From Mesorhizobium sp. C432A (GTDB lineage Bacteria; Pseudomonadota; Alphaproteobacteria; Rhizobiales; Rhizobiaceae), in the NCBI RefSeq assembly GCF_030323145.1, contig NZ_CP100470.1, forward strand, positions 2,955,001 to 3,019,000: DNA of 64,000 nucleotides. Reading direction: 5' to 3'. Under the pieces are notes generated by a model. That model was not told the DNA's origin, ran no database searches, and saw nothing but the letters and a program-made list of their open reading frames with translations. This document shows positions 53,573 through 61,292 of the stretch, piece after piece. Each line of letters opens with the position of its first letter. Position 1 is the first letter of the stretch. The position numbers and the translations under genes were made by a program.

Positions 53573-54034
53573 GTGGCGCATCCAACGCGCGCTGTACCCC
53601 ATAACGACCGTCATTTTCCGGTTGGCTGGCTGTGCTTGCTTCTGATGCTAGCCGGGGTGGCCGGATGCTCGTCTTCCAATCAGGTGGCGCAGCAATCACG
53701 AACAGCGGCTTCCGCGGCACAGACCGTATCGATGGTACTGGATGCCTGGGTGGAGGGAGCGGCACCGTCCGCCTATGCCACGGCCGCACTGCACTCGGTC
53801 GGAAAAACGCTGGCCGATGTCGAGGCGCAAATTCGATCGGCCGAGACCGCTGAACCAGCCGGGCGAGCAGGACTGACGGCAGCAGTCAACAGTTTGTCGG
53901 TGGCGGTGGCGCATGCCGAGGCGGGATTGCGGGTGAACAATCGCACTGAGGTGAAAAGCGCACAACAGGATCTTCGGGCGGCCATGCGCTCGCTCGCCGC
54001 CGCTTACACCAGCGCTTTCGGACCAAAGCCGTGA
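53573..54034 (+). CDS. Lipoprotein of unknown function ahead of the Nramp-like gene
   Basis: 153 residues. GTG 53573 follows GGGGAGGAAA. The signal region ends with lipobox LAGVAGC; the mature part is a pair of Ala-rich helices (AASAAQTVSMVLDAWVEG; GLTAAVNSLSVAVAHAEAGL). Probably an inner- or outer-membrane lipoprotein. GTGA overlap with the transporter gene implies a joint task. Family not recognised. Confidence 0.7.
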   Translation: MAHPTRAVPHNDRHFPVGWLCLLLMLAGVAGCSSSNQVAQQSRTAASAAQTVSMVLDAWVEGAAPSAYATAALHSVGKTLADVEAQIRSAETAEPAGRAGLTAAVNSLSVAVAHAEAGLRVNNRTEVKSAQQDLRAAMRSLAAAYTSAFGPKP

Positions 54035-55251
54035 AGAAGCTTCTGGAAATATCGCTTGGCGTCGTCACCAGTGTCGGAGGTTTCCTCGAAGTCGGGTCGA
54101 TGGCTACGGCGGCGCAGGCGGGTGCCGCCTTCGGATTCCAGCTAATCTGGGCCATAGTTCTCGGCACCATATGCATCATCTTTTTGGTTGAAATGGCCGG
54201 TCGGTTCGCCGCGATGAGCCATCACACGATCTCAGAGGGCATTCGTGAAAGATTTGGGTTCAACGTCTTTCTATGGCCGTTGCTCGTCGTCCTTCTCGTC
54301 AATTTCATGGTGCTGTCCGCTGAGATCGGCGGTGTGGCCATCGCACTCGAACTTGCCACCGGCATAGGCTTCCAGTGGTGGGCACTGCCGGTGGCGTTGC
54401 TGGCATGGTTGCTGCTGTGGAAAGGCACGTTTGGCTTTATCGAGAAAGGCGTTTCGGTCCTCGGCCTCGTGACGCTGTGCTTCGTGGTTGGTGCGGTGAT
54501 GTTAAAGCCCGACTGGACAGCGGTCGCTGGCAGCGCCGTGCCTTCGCTGCCGGCTCACGATGCCATCAATTACTGGTTCATGGCGGCCAGCATTCTCGGC
54601 GCGTCGATATCGCCTTATCTTTTCATGTTCTATTCCTCGGGAGCTATCGAGGACAAATGGGATGAAAGCCACCTTGGGGCCAATCGTGCCATCGCCGGGC
54701 TGGGCATGACCTTCGGTGGGACCATTTCGATCGGCGTGTTGATCGTCGCTGCTCTCGTTCTCGCGACGCGCGGCATCGACCAGGTGGACGACTATCACCA
54801 ACTGCCGTTGATGCTGATCCCTATATTCGGCTTCTGGGGGTTCGTTCTATTCGTTGCCTCGCTCGCCATTGCCTGTTTCGGCGCCGCACTCGAAGTAGGG
54901 TTGCAACAGGCATATCTGGTGGCACAGGGCTTTGGCTGGACCTGGGGCGAGGATCGCAAGCCGCGCGATGATCCGGGCTTCAGTGCCGTCTATACGGCAT
55001 CATTGTTTTTGGCCGCCATTCCGATCATGCTTGGCCTCGACCCACTGAGGCTGACCATCTTTTCCATGGCGGTAACGGCGGCGAGCCTTCCGCTGACGGT
55101 AGTTCCATTTCTCTTCCTGCTGAATGACGAACGCTATGTCGGCGAACATCGCAACGGCATCATTTCGAATGCCGCCGTTGTCTTCATTATCGCGCTTGCC
55201 TTCGTGCTCGCCGTGGTGACGATTCCGCTGCAGATATTCGGAGGCACATGA
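54031..55251 (+). CDS. Divergent Nramp-family transporter
   Basis: 406 residues with about eleven membrane helices and overall Nramp organisation. Canonical metal-site motifs are altered: TM1 has SVGGFLEVGS where DPGN is normal, and TM6 has ISPYLFMFYSSGA where MPH is normal. Substrate specificity may differ from Mn/Fe; Mg-type or other Nramp-related transporters also lack these residues. GTG start coupled to the lipoprotein gene, ATGA coupled to a PRC-barrel gene. Confidence 0.8.
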   Translation: MKKLLEISLGVVTSVGGFLEVGSMATAAQAGAAFGFQLIWAIVLGTICIIFLVEMAGRFAAMSHHTISEGIRERFGFNVFLWPLLVVLLVNFMVLSAEIGGVAIALELATGIGFQWWALPVALLAWLLLWKGTFGFIEKGVSVLGLVTLCFVVGAVMLKPDWTAVAGSAVPSLPAHDAINYWFMAASILGASISPYLFMFYSSGAIEDKWDESHLGANRAIAGLGMTFGGTISIGVLIVAALVLATRGIDQVDDYHQLPLMLIPIFGFWGFVLFVASLAIACFGAALEVGLQQAYLVAQGFGWTWGEDRKPRDDPGFSAVYTASLFLAAIPIMLGLDPLRLTIFSMAVTAASLPLTVVPFLFLLNDERYVGEHRNGIISNAAVVFIIALAFVLAVVTIPLQIFGGT

Positions 55252-55610
55252 TGGAATTGATGCGTGATCTCCTGGACAAGCAGGTGTTCGACCGCCGGCG
55301 GGTCAAGATCGGCAAGGTCGACGGAGTGGTGGCCGAGTTGCGGCGGGGCAAACCACCAAGGATTGTCGCGATAGAACTCGGCTCCATCACTTTGGCGCGC
55401 CGCCTTGGCGCGCGGCCCGGGGAATGGATGGCGCAACTGGCGACGAGGGTGGGTGGCAAACGCCACGCCGTGCCACACAGGATTGCGTGGAAAAAGGTGC
55501 AGGACAACGGGCTCGACATCGAATGTGACATCGAGGTGGGCGAGACGTCGATTTTCGCCTGGCAGGACTGGTTGCGCGATCATGTCATCGGGCGCATCCC
55601 AGGAGCGTGA
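55248..55610 (+). CDS. PRC-barrel-like protein, first of a pair
   Basis: 120 residues. LMRDLLDKQVFDRRRVKIGK and VDGVVAELRRGKPPRIVAIE match a PRC-barrel beta pattern, followed by a basic helical part and VGETSIFAWQDWLRDHVIGR. No membrane helix. Overlaps the transporter stop (ATGA) and the next gene (GTGA). In other transporters such domains sit at the cytosolic end; a regulatory or docking role for the Nramp-like protein is inferred. Confidence 0.72.
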   Translation: MMELMRDLLDKQVFDRRRVKIGKVDGVVAELRRGKPPRIVAIELGSITLARRLGARPGEWMAQLATRVGGKRHAVPHRIAWKKVQDNGLDIECDIEVGETSIFAWQDWLRDHVIGRIPGA

Positions 55611-55945
55611 TGATGAGGACAGTCAACCTCGAACATCTTGCCGGGCGACGCGTGCTCTCGCAGCGCGGAAAGAGCATCGGTCACATCGAAGAGATTCTCG
55701 CCGAACAGCGTGGCGACGAGCTCGTCGTTACTGAATTCCACGTTGGCATCTACGCCGCGTTCGAGCGTCTGTCGGCCTCGACCATCGGCATCGCGATGCT
55801 CGACCTGTTTCGGCTGCGCCGCCGCGACGGCCTGTACCGCATTCCCTGGGATAAACTCGATATCTCCGATCCGGCGCGACCGCGGCTGCTATGCCCGATG
55901 ACCGAGCTTCCCGGATGGAAAGGGCAAAAGGACATTCGGGAGTAG
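55607..55945 (+). CDS. PRC-barrel-like protein, second of a pair
   Basis: 112 residues. LEHLAGRRVLSQRGKSIGHI and EEILAEQRGDELVVTEFHVG form the barrel, and RRRDGLYRIPWDKLDISDP follows. Starts GTG-ATG-ATG at the preceding stop, so the exact start is one of three codons. Last gene of the lipoprotein-Nramp-PRC-PRC operon. Confidence 0.72.
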   Translation: MMMRTVNLEHLAGRRVLSQRGKSIGHIEEILAEQRGDELVVTEFHVGIYAAFERLSASTIGIAMLDLFRLRRRDGLYRIPWDKLDISDPARPRLLCPMTELPGWKGQKDIRE

Positions 55946-56024
55946 ATGGCTACGGCTGGGAGGGCTAAGGCGCCGGCGTTTTGCCGGCGAACAGCCGTTC
56001 GTGCAGATGGCGCCTCCGCAAAGA

Positions 56025-56455
56025 TTACTGCAGGTTCTTGCGAAGGAAGATGCGGGCGTGTCCTGGAATAACGAATTCGACCTTGCCGAATTCCTCAAAC
56101 CCATGATGCCGGTAAAATTGAGGCGCCTGGAAACTGCTCGTCTCGACGACGGCTCTCTTGCATCCACGCCTAATGGCTTTCTCCTCAATCGCCATAAGAA
56201 GCTGTGATCCATAGGATCGGCCAAGCAATTTTCAGGCAAGAAGAACATGTCGAGAAACAGGAGCCCCAGTTCCGTTCTGCCCCAAATTCCACCCCAGATC
56301 TTTCCCGAGGGGTCGGTAAGCTCCGCGCCGATCACTGCCCGGTCATCGATTCCGGTTTGTTCGATGTTGTGTCGATAGAGCGCAGCGGCCGCCTGCGTTC
56401 GTGCATCCCCGTTGTGAGCCAGAGCGATTGTAAATCCTTCGGATCGAGCCGGCAT
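56025..56455 (-). pseudogene. GNAT acetyltransferase gene with a 1-nt frameshift
   Basis: Start ATG 56455 with AGGAG upstream (MPARSEGFTIALAHNG), first half through GLLFLDMFFLPEN. At GGCC 56219-56222 one G is missing; with it the frame continues LGRSYGSQLLMAIEEKAIRR and GFEEFGKVEFVIPGHARIFL to the stop at 56025. The acetyl-CoA loop (LGRSYGSQLL) spans the break, so the enzyme is inactive unless the base is a sequencing error. Confidence 0.75.
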
Positions 56456-56732
56456 GCGTTCTGCTCCTGCGTCGGAATGGTCTTGAGATTCAACCGTCAG
56501 ATTAACATCAAGGCGGCCGGTTCGCTCGCAGCTCTGATCGCCGCTTCTGTTGTAACCCGTCTTGCCCACATTCCGCATCGCGATCCGCGTCGGATGCATG
56601 CAGCCGCGCCCAACATATCGCTTTGGTGTTGAACAAAGCCCATCCTGCCCTTGTCAGGTCTCATCACAATTCGTGCGCCGTCAAGAGTGTCCACCTCGAC
56701 GAAGCTGCTGCGGATCACAATCCATTACGCCG
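56456..56732. other. Gap without a recognisable gene
   Basis: Between the GNAT gene and the promoter of the Gly/Thr-rich protein. A minus-strand frame of 73 codons exists but has no ribosome site or familiar motif. Confidence 0.45.
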
Positions 56733-56757
56733 GGAACAATGAGAAAAACCTGTCGTT
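56733..56757 (+). promoter_or_regulatory. EcfG-type promoter for the exported Gly/Thr-rich protein
   Basis: GGAAC-N17-GTT on the plus strand, 44 nt before ATG 56801. Confidence 0.8.
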
Positions 56758-56800
56758 GGGAAAGCGATCGCAATTCGGCGATTCAAACACGGAGACTCCA

Positions 56801-57121
56801 ATGTTGAAGAAAATTCTAGCCGCGTCGGTGCTAACTATTGCCTTGGCCGGTTCCGCCTTGGCGCAGACAAATGGAACGGGTGCTGGCGGCACGGCTGGCA
56901 CGGGTAATGGAACTGGTACTGGAACTGTTGGCAGCGGCGGCGCCGCTGGCAATGGCACTGGCAGCGGGAATGCGGCCGTGCCAACCGATCCGAATTCCAC
57001 AAACTCGACTACAAAATCGAACGGCATGACCGACCGTTGCAAGGACGCCGCAGGCAATGACATCGATAACAACACTGCAAGTGGCGCAACGACCTCGACC
57101 GTGCAAAATTGCAACAAGTAG
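56801..57121 (+). CDS. Exported Gly/Thr/Asn-rich low-complexity protein
   Basis: 106 residues. Clear signal peptide (MLKKILAASVLTIALAGSALA, cleavage near Ala-Gln). The mature part is a run of short Gly-Thr-Gly/Ala/Asn units, then Ser/Thr/Asn with a single Cys pair (DRCKDA...VQNCNK) that could form a disulfide. Probably periplasmic and disordered. GGAG at 56791. A hairpin terminator follows the stop. Confidence 0.75.
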   Translation: MLKKILAASVLTIALAGSALAQTNGTGAGGTAGTGNGTGTGTVGSGGAAGNGTGSGNAAVPTDPNSTNSTTKSNGMTDRCKDAAGNDIDNNTASGATTSTVQNCNK

Positions 57122-57151
57122 CCGATGGACCTAGCGGCTTCGGCCGCCCGA

Positions 57152-57180
57152 AGGCCCGCCATCAAGACAATGGCGGGCCT
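57152..57180 (+). terminator. Strong hairpin after the Gly/Thr-rich protein
   Basis: Perfect 11-bp stem AGGCCCGCCAT / ATGGCGGGCCT around a 7-nt loop, 31 nt after the stop. No T run, but the stem is GC-rich. Confidence 0.6.
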
Positions 57181-57224
57181 CCGAATACGTGCCTCGCGTG
57201 CTGCCTGGATACATAGGAGCACAT

Positions 57225-57530
57225 GTGTCCAAAGAGACCCGGCGGGCCAAACTCGATCGCTTAGCCGCCTCGATTCCGAAGCACGAATTCGAATTCCTAA
57301 TGAAGATTGCAAAGCTAAGCCGTCATGACCTACTTGGCCTGATCGCTAAACACGATGGCGGCAGGGACAAGGTTTATAGGGACCTTGCGGCCCACTTGGC
57401 AGCAACTGAGGCCGCCCCGGAGCCCGTACATGAGGCGGCAGCTGACGACGGCCAAACAGCTGGAGCATCTCCAGCCACGAACTCGCCCGCCGGCAAGTGG
57501 CGGCGAAGATCATTTCGGTGCCAGCCCTGA
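57225..57530 (+). CDS. Small protein of unknown function (101 aa)
   Basis: GTG 57225 follows AGGAG. The sequence begins MSKETRRAKLDRLAASIPKH, has a helical middle (EFLMKIAKLSRHDLLGLIAK) and a Pro/Ala/Arg-rich tail. Soluble. Family not recognised. The 57531-57756 gap contains no gene. Confidence 0.55.
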   Translation: MSKETRRAKLDRLAASIPKHEFEFLMKIAKLSRHDLLGLIAKHDGGRDKVYRDLAAHLAATEAAPEPVHEAAADDGQTAGASPATNSPAGKWRRRSFRCQP

Positions 57531-57681
57531 CGCTCCACGGAAGCGACGACCGTGTCGTCCTTCCAAAATCTTCGAATGGGTTGGACGTGCATTTTACCGC
57601 GCCTTACTGACGAGTACTGCTGGATACGGCAGGCGGTAGGCGCTTTAAAGCCGGCTGCCATTCAGCTTCATCGGACATGCC

Positions 57682-57706
57682 GGAACCTGAAGCGCCGCCG
57701 CGCATT
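57682..57706 (+). promoter_or_regulatory. Variant EcfG-type site (GGAAC-N17-ATT) for DUF427-HD
   Basis: Same spacing as the exact sites; ends 51 nt before ATG 57757. Confidence 0.4.
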
Positions 57707-57756
57707 TCGTCTCCAGGCATGACCGATCTTGCGGTAATCGCCAGGGAGAAATTCAG

Positions 57757-58167
57757 ATGCAAACTTCAGGCGCAACTTCACAGCAAAACCTTGGCCGATT
57801 GGCCATAGAACCGTTTTCCGGCACGGTGACGGTGCGGTTTTCCGACGCCATCGTCGCAGCTACGGAGCGGGCGAAGGTCCTGCGTGAAGACGGGCACGAG
57901 CCCGTTTTCTATATCCCGTTCGAGGACATCTATTTCGATCTTTTCGAAAAGACCGACACCACCACCCGGTGCCCGCTCAAAGGCACCGCAAGCTACTGGC
58001 GTGTCCACGCCGTCGGCAGTTCTTCCGATGATTTCATGTGGGCCTACGAAACGCCCGATGCGGCTGCTCTGGCTATTGCAGGTCACGGCGCTTTCGATCC
58101 GGAAAAGGCCCGTATCGATGTCGATCCTGCCGAGGACAAGCGACACACGCCACATATCGTCGAATAG
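57757..58167 (+). CDS. DUF427 domain protein
   Basis: 136 residues. DUF427 core: VTVRFSDAIVAATERAKVLR, EPVFYIPFEDIYFDLFEKTD, TTTRCPLKGTASYW and FMWAYETPDAAALAIAGHGA, a beta-rich fold of unknown activity. The conserved Cys in CPLKG is present. The HD-domain gene follows 40 nt downstream. Confidence 0.85.
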   Translation: MQTSGATSQQNLGRLAIEPFSGTVTVRFSDAIVAATERAKVLREDGHEPVFYIPFEDIYFDLFEKTDTTTRCPLKGTASYWRVHAVGSSSDDFMWAYETPDAAALAIAGHGAFDPEKARIDVDPAEDKRHTPHIVE

Positions 58168-58207
58168 GTTTCATCAGGCAGAGACAATCACGGTAACGAC
58201 AGGCGCG

Positions 58208-58627
58208 ATGAGCATTTTCTACCAGGCGGCAAAGATTGCGGAGGAGGTTCACGCGTCTCAGCGCGATAAGACCGGGCGGCCCTACATCGAGCATTGCCGC
58301 CGTGTCGTCGACGCTGTCGAGACAATCGATCAGAAGACTGTTGCCTACCTTCATGACGTTCTGGAGAAAGGCGAGGGCTGGACCCGCGCCAAGCTCGAAG
58401 AAGCAGGCTTCGGACCGACAATTACCGCGGCGGTCGATGCCATGTCGCGCAGGCCGGATGAGGAGTATTTCGCCTTTGTCCGGCGGGCTGCGTCGAACCC
58501 AGTGGCGCTCCCCGTAAAACGCGCCGATCTGGAGGACAACATCTGGCAGTCGAGGCAGGTCGGAGCGTCGGCGGCCAAATATGAAGAGGGCCTTCGCATG
58601 CTTGACCAAGAGTTCTCCCGACAATAG
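58208..58627 (+). CDS. Small HD-domain phosphohydrolase-like protein
   Basis: 139 residues. HD motif: YIEHCRRVVDAV with VAYLHDVLEKGEGWT (His-Asp), followed by ALPVKRADLEDNI, as in stand-alone (p)ppGpp hydrolase-like or bifunctional Rel HD domains. Metal-dependent hydrolysis of a nucleotide is likely; the substrate is unproven. No synthetase domain. Probably in one transcript with DUF427. Confidence 0.72.
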   Translation: MSIFYQAAKIAEEVHASQRDKTGRPYIEHCRRVVDAVETIDQKTVAYLHDVLEKGEGWTRAKLEEAGFGPTITAAVDAMSRRPDEEYFAFVRRAASNPVALPVKRADLEDNIWQSRQVGASAAKYEEGLRMLDQEFSRQ

Positions 58628-58842
58628 TGCGCGCCCGACGCTGGCATTGCATCTGCCGAGGCAGCCATCGCCTGCGAGAGCTTGCGGCGCACAGCACGTT
58701 TCGGCTCTCCTGGCCGTCAGTTTTTCCGCGCCGGCGTGCGCCTGAGGGTCCTCGCTGGACCATGGAACGTGTGATCGGGTCAAAGCTCCTCCGGAGATGG
58801 ACCGCAGCGTCTCCAAAAGGAGTAACGGCCGGCTCGGAATCA
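58628..58842. other. Gap without a recognisable gene
   Basis: Precedes the promoter of the third DUF892 gene. A GGAAC at 58766 has no GTT at the right distance. Confidence 0.45.
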
Positions 58843-58867
58843 GGAACTCCTCCAGCACCGGTGCGTT
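58843..58867 (+). promoter_or_regulatory. EcfG-type promoter for DUF892 copy 3
   Basis: GGAAC-N17-GTT on the plus strand, 91 nt before ATG 58958. Confidence 0.75.
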
Positions 58868-58957
58868 GACCAGCAAGCCGGGACGAGTTCCCGGCCTCCG
58901 CGGGTGGCGGGCAAGTCGCCGCCGAACCCGAACTTCTGCACAATGAAAGGTAAGGCC

Positions 58958-59464
58958 ATGGGCTTCTTTTCGAAGGACATCAAGACACTCGACGATCTCT
59001 TCGTGCACACGCTGCGCGACATCTATTACGCCGAAAAGCAGATCGAGAAAGCGCTGCCGAAGATGATCGGCAAGGCGACCGATCCGCAATTGAAGGCCGG
59101 ATTCGAAAAACACCTCGAGCAGACCAAAGGCCATATCGAGCGCGTCGAACAGGTGTTCGAATTGCATGGCGTCAAGGCCAAGGAGGTCAACTGCCCGGCG
59201 ATAGACGGCATTCTGGAGGAAGCCGACGATGTGAGCGGCGACGTCGACGACAAGGAGGTTCTAGACGCGGCGCTGATAGCGTCGGCGCAGGCGGTCGAAC
59301 ACTATGAGATGACCAGATATGGCACGCTCATCGCCTGGGCCAAGCAGCTTGGCCGCAGCGACTGCGCCAACGTATTGGCCAAGAACCTGAAAGAAGAGCA
59401 GGCGACCGATCGCAAGCTCACCGAAATGGCGGAAAGCAAGATCAACATGCAGGCTGCCGAGTAG
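58958..59464 (+). CDS. DUF892 ferritin-like protein, copy 3 (YciE/YciF type)
   Basis: 168 residues: FVHTLRDIYYAEKQIEKALP, KHLEQTKGHIERVEQVFELH, CPAIDGILEEADDV and AVEHYEMTRYGTLIAWAKQL, four helices. Very close in pattern to the protein at 33919 and likely a recent paralogue. ATG 58958 is chosen by similarity to relatives starting MGFFSKDI; ATG 58943 is possible. Its stop is followed by a hairpin. Confidence 0.9.
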   Translation: MGFFSKDIKTLDDLFVHTLRDIYYAEKQIEKALPKMIGKATDPQLKAGFEKHLEQTKGHIERVEQVFELHGVKAKEVNCPAIDGILEEADDVSGDVDDKEVLDAALIASAQAVEHYEMTRYGTLIAWAKQLGRSDCANVLAKNLKEEQATDRKLTEMAESKINMQAAE

Positions 59465-59472
59465 ACCGTCCC

Positions 59473-59510
59473 AGGTCATGATGAGATTGGTTGAAATCTC
59501 ATCATGACCT
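59473..59510 (+). terminator. Perfect 16-bp hairpin after DUF892 copy 3
   Basis: AGGTCATGATGAGATT pairs exactly with AATCTCATCATGACCT around GGTTGA. It starts 8 nt after the stop. AT-rich arms without a T run; may be a mobile palindromic repeat used as terminator. Confidence 0.6.
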
Positions 59511-59591
59511 AACCCTGTTGGAGCATGATTTTTCCAAAGCCGGCACCAGTGCTGCGTTGAGTCGATCTCCATCGTTGTCCACGGAACTTTC

Positions 59592-60638
59592 ATGACGGGC
59601 GAATCTGCCATCTCTCGCGATCTGCCGACCAGTGTAAAATCGTCTTTCGGCGTGGCGTTGAGCACGGCGCCGATGGAAGCAAAGGCTGCCGACACGTTGC
59701 CGGCCGATGCTGGCCGATGGCAATACGAACCCAAATGGGACGGGTTCCGCTGCCTGGCCTTTAAATCCGGCGCGGCCGTGGAGTTGCGTGCAAAATCCGG
59801 CAAGCCGTTAGGGCGGTATTTCCCGGAAGTCGTCGCGATGTTGCATGAACTGAAAACAAAAGAGTTCGTGGTCGATGGTGAGATCGTCATCGAAATTGCA
59901 GGCTCTCTTTCTTTCGACGCCTTGCAGATGCGGCTGCATCCGGCGGAAAGCAGGATCCGGAAACTGTCGGTCGCGACGCCGGCAAAGCTGATCCTCTTTG
60001 ACATGTTGGCGACCTCCGAGGGCGCCTTGATGCAGCAGCCGCTCTCGGTTCGGCGCGCTGCACTCGAACTGTTCGTAAAGTCGGCCGCGCGAAAGGATCT
60101 CGAACTGTCTCGGGCGACGCGTGATTTGGCGGCGGCAGGCAGATGGCTTGGCCAATCCGGACAAGGTTCGACCGACGGGGTCGTTGCCAAGCTTCTCGAT
60201 GACGAATATCGACCCGGCGAGCGCGCCATGGTCAAAGTCAAGCGCCTGCGCACGGCCGATTGTGTCGTCGGAGGGTTCCGCTACCTGGCGAATTCGCGTG
60301 AAGTCGGCTCCCTGTTGCTTGGCCTGTACAATGACCAGGGGCAACTCGACCATGTCGGGTTCACTTCGACGATCGCCCGGGAGGACAGGGCCAAGCTTAC
60401 GCGACAACTTGAAGCTTTGCGATCGGCTCCCGGCTTCACGGGAAAAGCGCCGGGCGGTCCCAGTCGGTGGAGCACGGAAAGAAGCGGACAATGGGAGCCA
60501 TTGCGGCCCGAACTGGTGGCGGAGGTGCGGTTCGATCATGTCACCGGCGATCGTTTCCGTCATGGCACCAAATTTCTGCGATGGCGTCCTGACAAAAGCC
60601 CGAAGCAATGCACGTTCGAACAGATACTTGGAAAATGA
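59592..60638 (+). CDS. ligC: ATP-dependent DNA ligase, LigC-type
   Basis: 348 residues, ligase core only. Adenylation Lys48 in YEPKWDGFRCL, motif III LILFDML, motif IV STDGVVAKL (Glu replaced by Asp), motif V AMVKVKRLRTADCVVGGF, and an OB fold up to LRPELVAEVRFDH. No phosphoesterase or polymerase domain. Backs up LigD or joins nicks under stress. ATG 59592; relatives start slightly earlier or later. Adjacent to DUF892 and near Ku. Confidence 0.88.
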   Translation: MTGESAISRDLPTSVKSSFGVALSTAPMEAKAADTLPADAGRWQYEPKWDGFRCLAFKSGAAVELRAKSGKPLGRYFPEVVAMLHELKTKEFVVDGEIVIEIAGSLSFDALQMRLHPAESRIRKLSVATPAKLILFDMLATSEGALMQQPLSVRRAALELFVKSAARKDLELSRATRDLAAAGRWLGQSGQGSTDGVVAKLLDDEYRPGERAMVKVKRLRTADCVVGGFRYLANSREVGSLLLGLYNDQGQLDHVGFTSTIAREDRAKLTRQLEALRSAPGFTGKAPGGPSRWSTERSGQWEPLRPELVAEVRFDHVTGDRFRHGTKFLRWRPDKSPKQCTFEQILGK

Positions 60639-60788
60639 GGCTTGGCGAGGCGTCGACAGGTCCACACCATCGAGACCAAATCCGTCAAGCATTCGGCGCA
60701 GCCAAATCCAGTCGCATTTCACTGGCGATCTTGAACCCGGCGGCGAGATAAACGCCTTTGCAGGAGGATGCCGGACCAAACTCGTTGT

Positions 60789-60995
60789 TCAGTCTGTCAC
60801 CACGCCTCGCTTTGGCGGATCACGGTTCTCGTCCGGATTAGGAACTGGCACTTCGTCGGGAAGAAGATCCGGCTCAGGCTCGCGTATGTCCGGCGTCCAC
60901 GTCGGCGCATCCACTGGCGGCTCTTCGGTTGGCTCTGGTTTGGGGGGCACATCTATTCTCCGGGTTTCGCTTGGGCGTGGGGTTCGGCCCGCCAC
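60789..60995 (-). CDS. Small proline-rich acidic protein (68 aa)
   Basis: GTG start at 60995. The sequence is Pro/Glu/Asp-rich (DVPPKPEPTEEPPVDAP) and disordered. No clear ribosome site, but it lies 56 nt behind the 45-aa gene that has an exact EcfG-type site, and similar Pro-rich small proteins occur in stress regions. Moderate confidence only. Confidence 0.4.
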   Translation of the reverse strand: MAGRTPRPSETRRIDVPPKPEPTEEPPVDAPTWTPDIREPEPDLLPDEVPVPNPDENRDPPKRGVVTD

Positions 60996-61051
60996 CGGTC
61001 GCGCGTCGCCGCGTCTGGAGGCGAAAGGGTCTTTTCACACCCCATGTATTT

Positions 61052-61189
61052 TTACCGATGGCCAGCGGTCCTGGGGCTTGTCGGCGCCCGATCAGAGTCC
61101 TGCGTTCCGGCTCCTTTGAGCGCAATGTTGGCATCCGCTGCCTCTGGCTCTTTGAGGACTGCCCTGTCGACGTTCTTGATCTCGGCCAT
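61052..61189 (-). CDS. Very small protein of unknown function (45 aa)
   Basis: Begins MAEIKNVDRAVLKEPEAADA, hydrophilic, ends SPRTAGHR. AAGGA lies nine nt before ATG 61189, and an exact EcfG-type site ends 22 nt upstream. Too short for standard gene callers. No homologue known to me. Confidence 0.55.
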   Translation of the reverse strand: MAEIKNVDRAVLKEPEAADANIALKGAGTQDSDRAPTSPRTAGHR

Positions 61190-61210
61190 AAGGCATCGTC
61201 CTTGGTGGCC

Positions 61211-61235
61211 AACGGGCAACCGCGAGAATTGTTCC
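61211..61235 (-). promoter_or_regulatory. EcfG-type promoter for the 45-aa gene
   Basis: GGAAC-N17-GTT on the minus strand, 22 nt upstream of ATG 61189, located after the ku stop. Confidence 0.75.
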
Positions 61236-61292
61236 GAGCTATTAAGGGCGGCTGGAGCTGCTGTGCGGACCTTCTGGCTGGGCAGTTATCAA

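Noticed and set aside
56497..56718. 73-codon minus-strand frame
   Set aside because: Starts at GTG with no ribosome site and no recognisable features.
58766..58790. GGAAC before DUF892 copy 3
   Set aside because: CTC rather than GTT at the 17-nt distance; the exact site at 58843 is nearer.
60121..61119. 332-codon plus-strand frame across the end of LigC and beyond
   Set aside because: Its first part is out of frame with the ligase and its second part is low-complexity shadow of minus-strand small genes.
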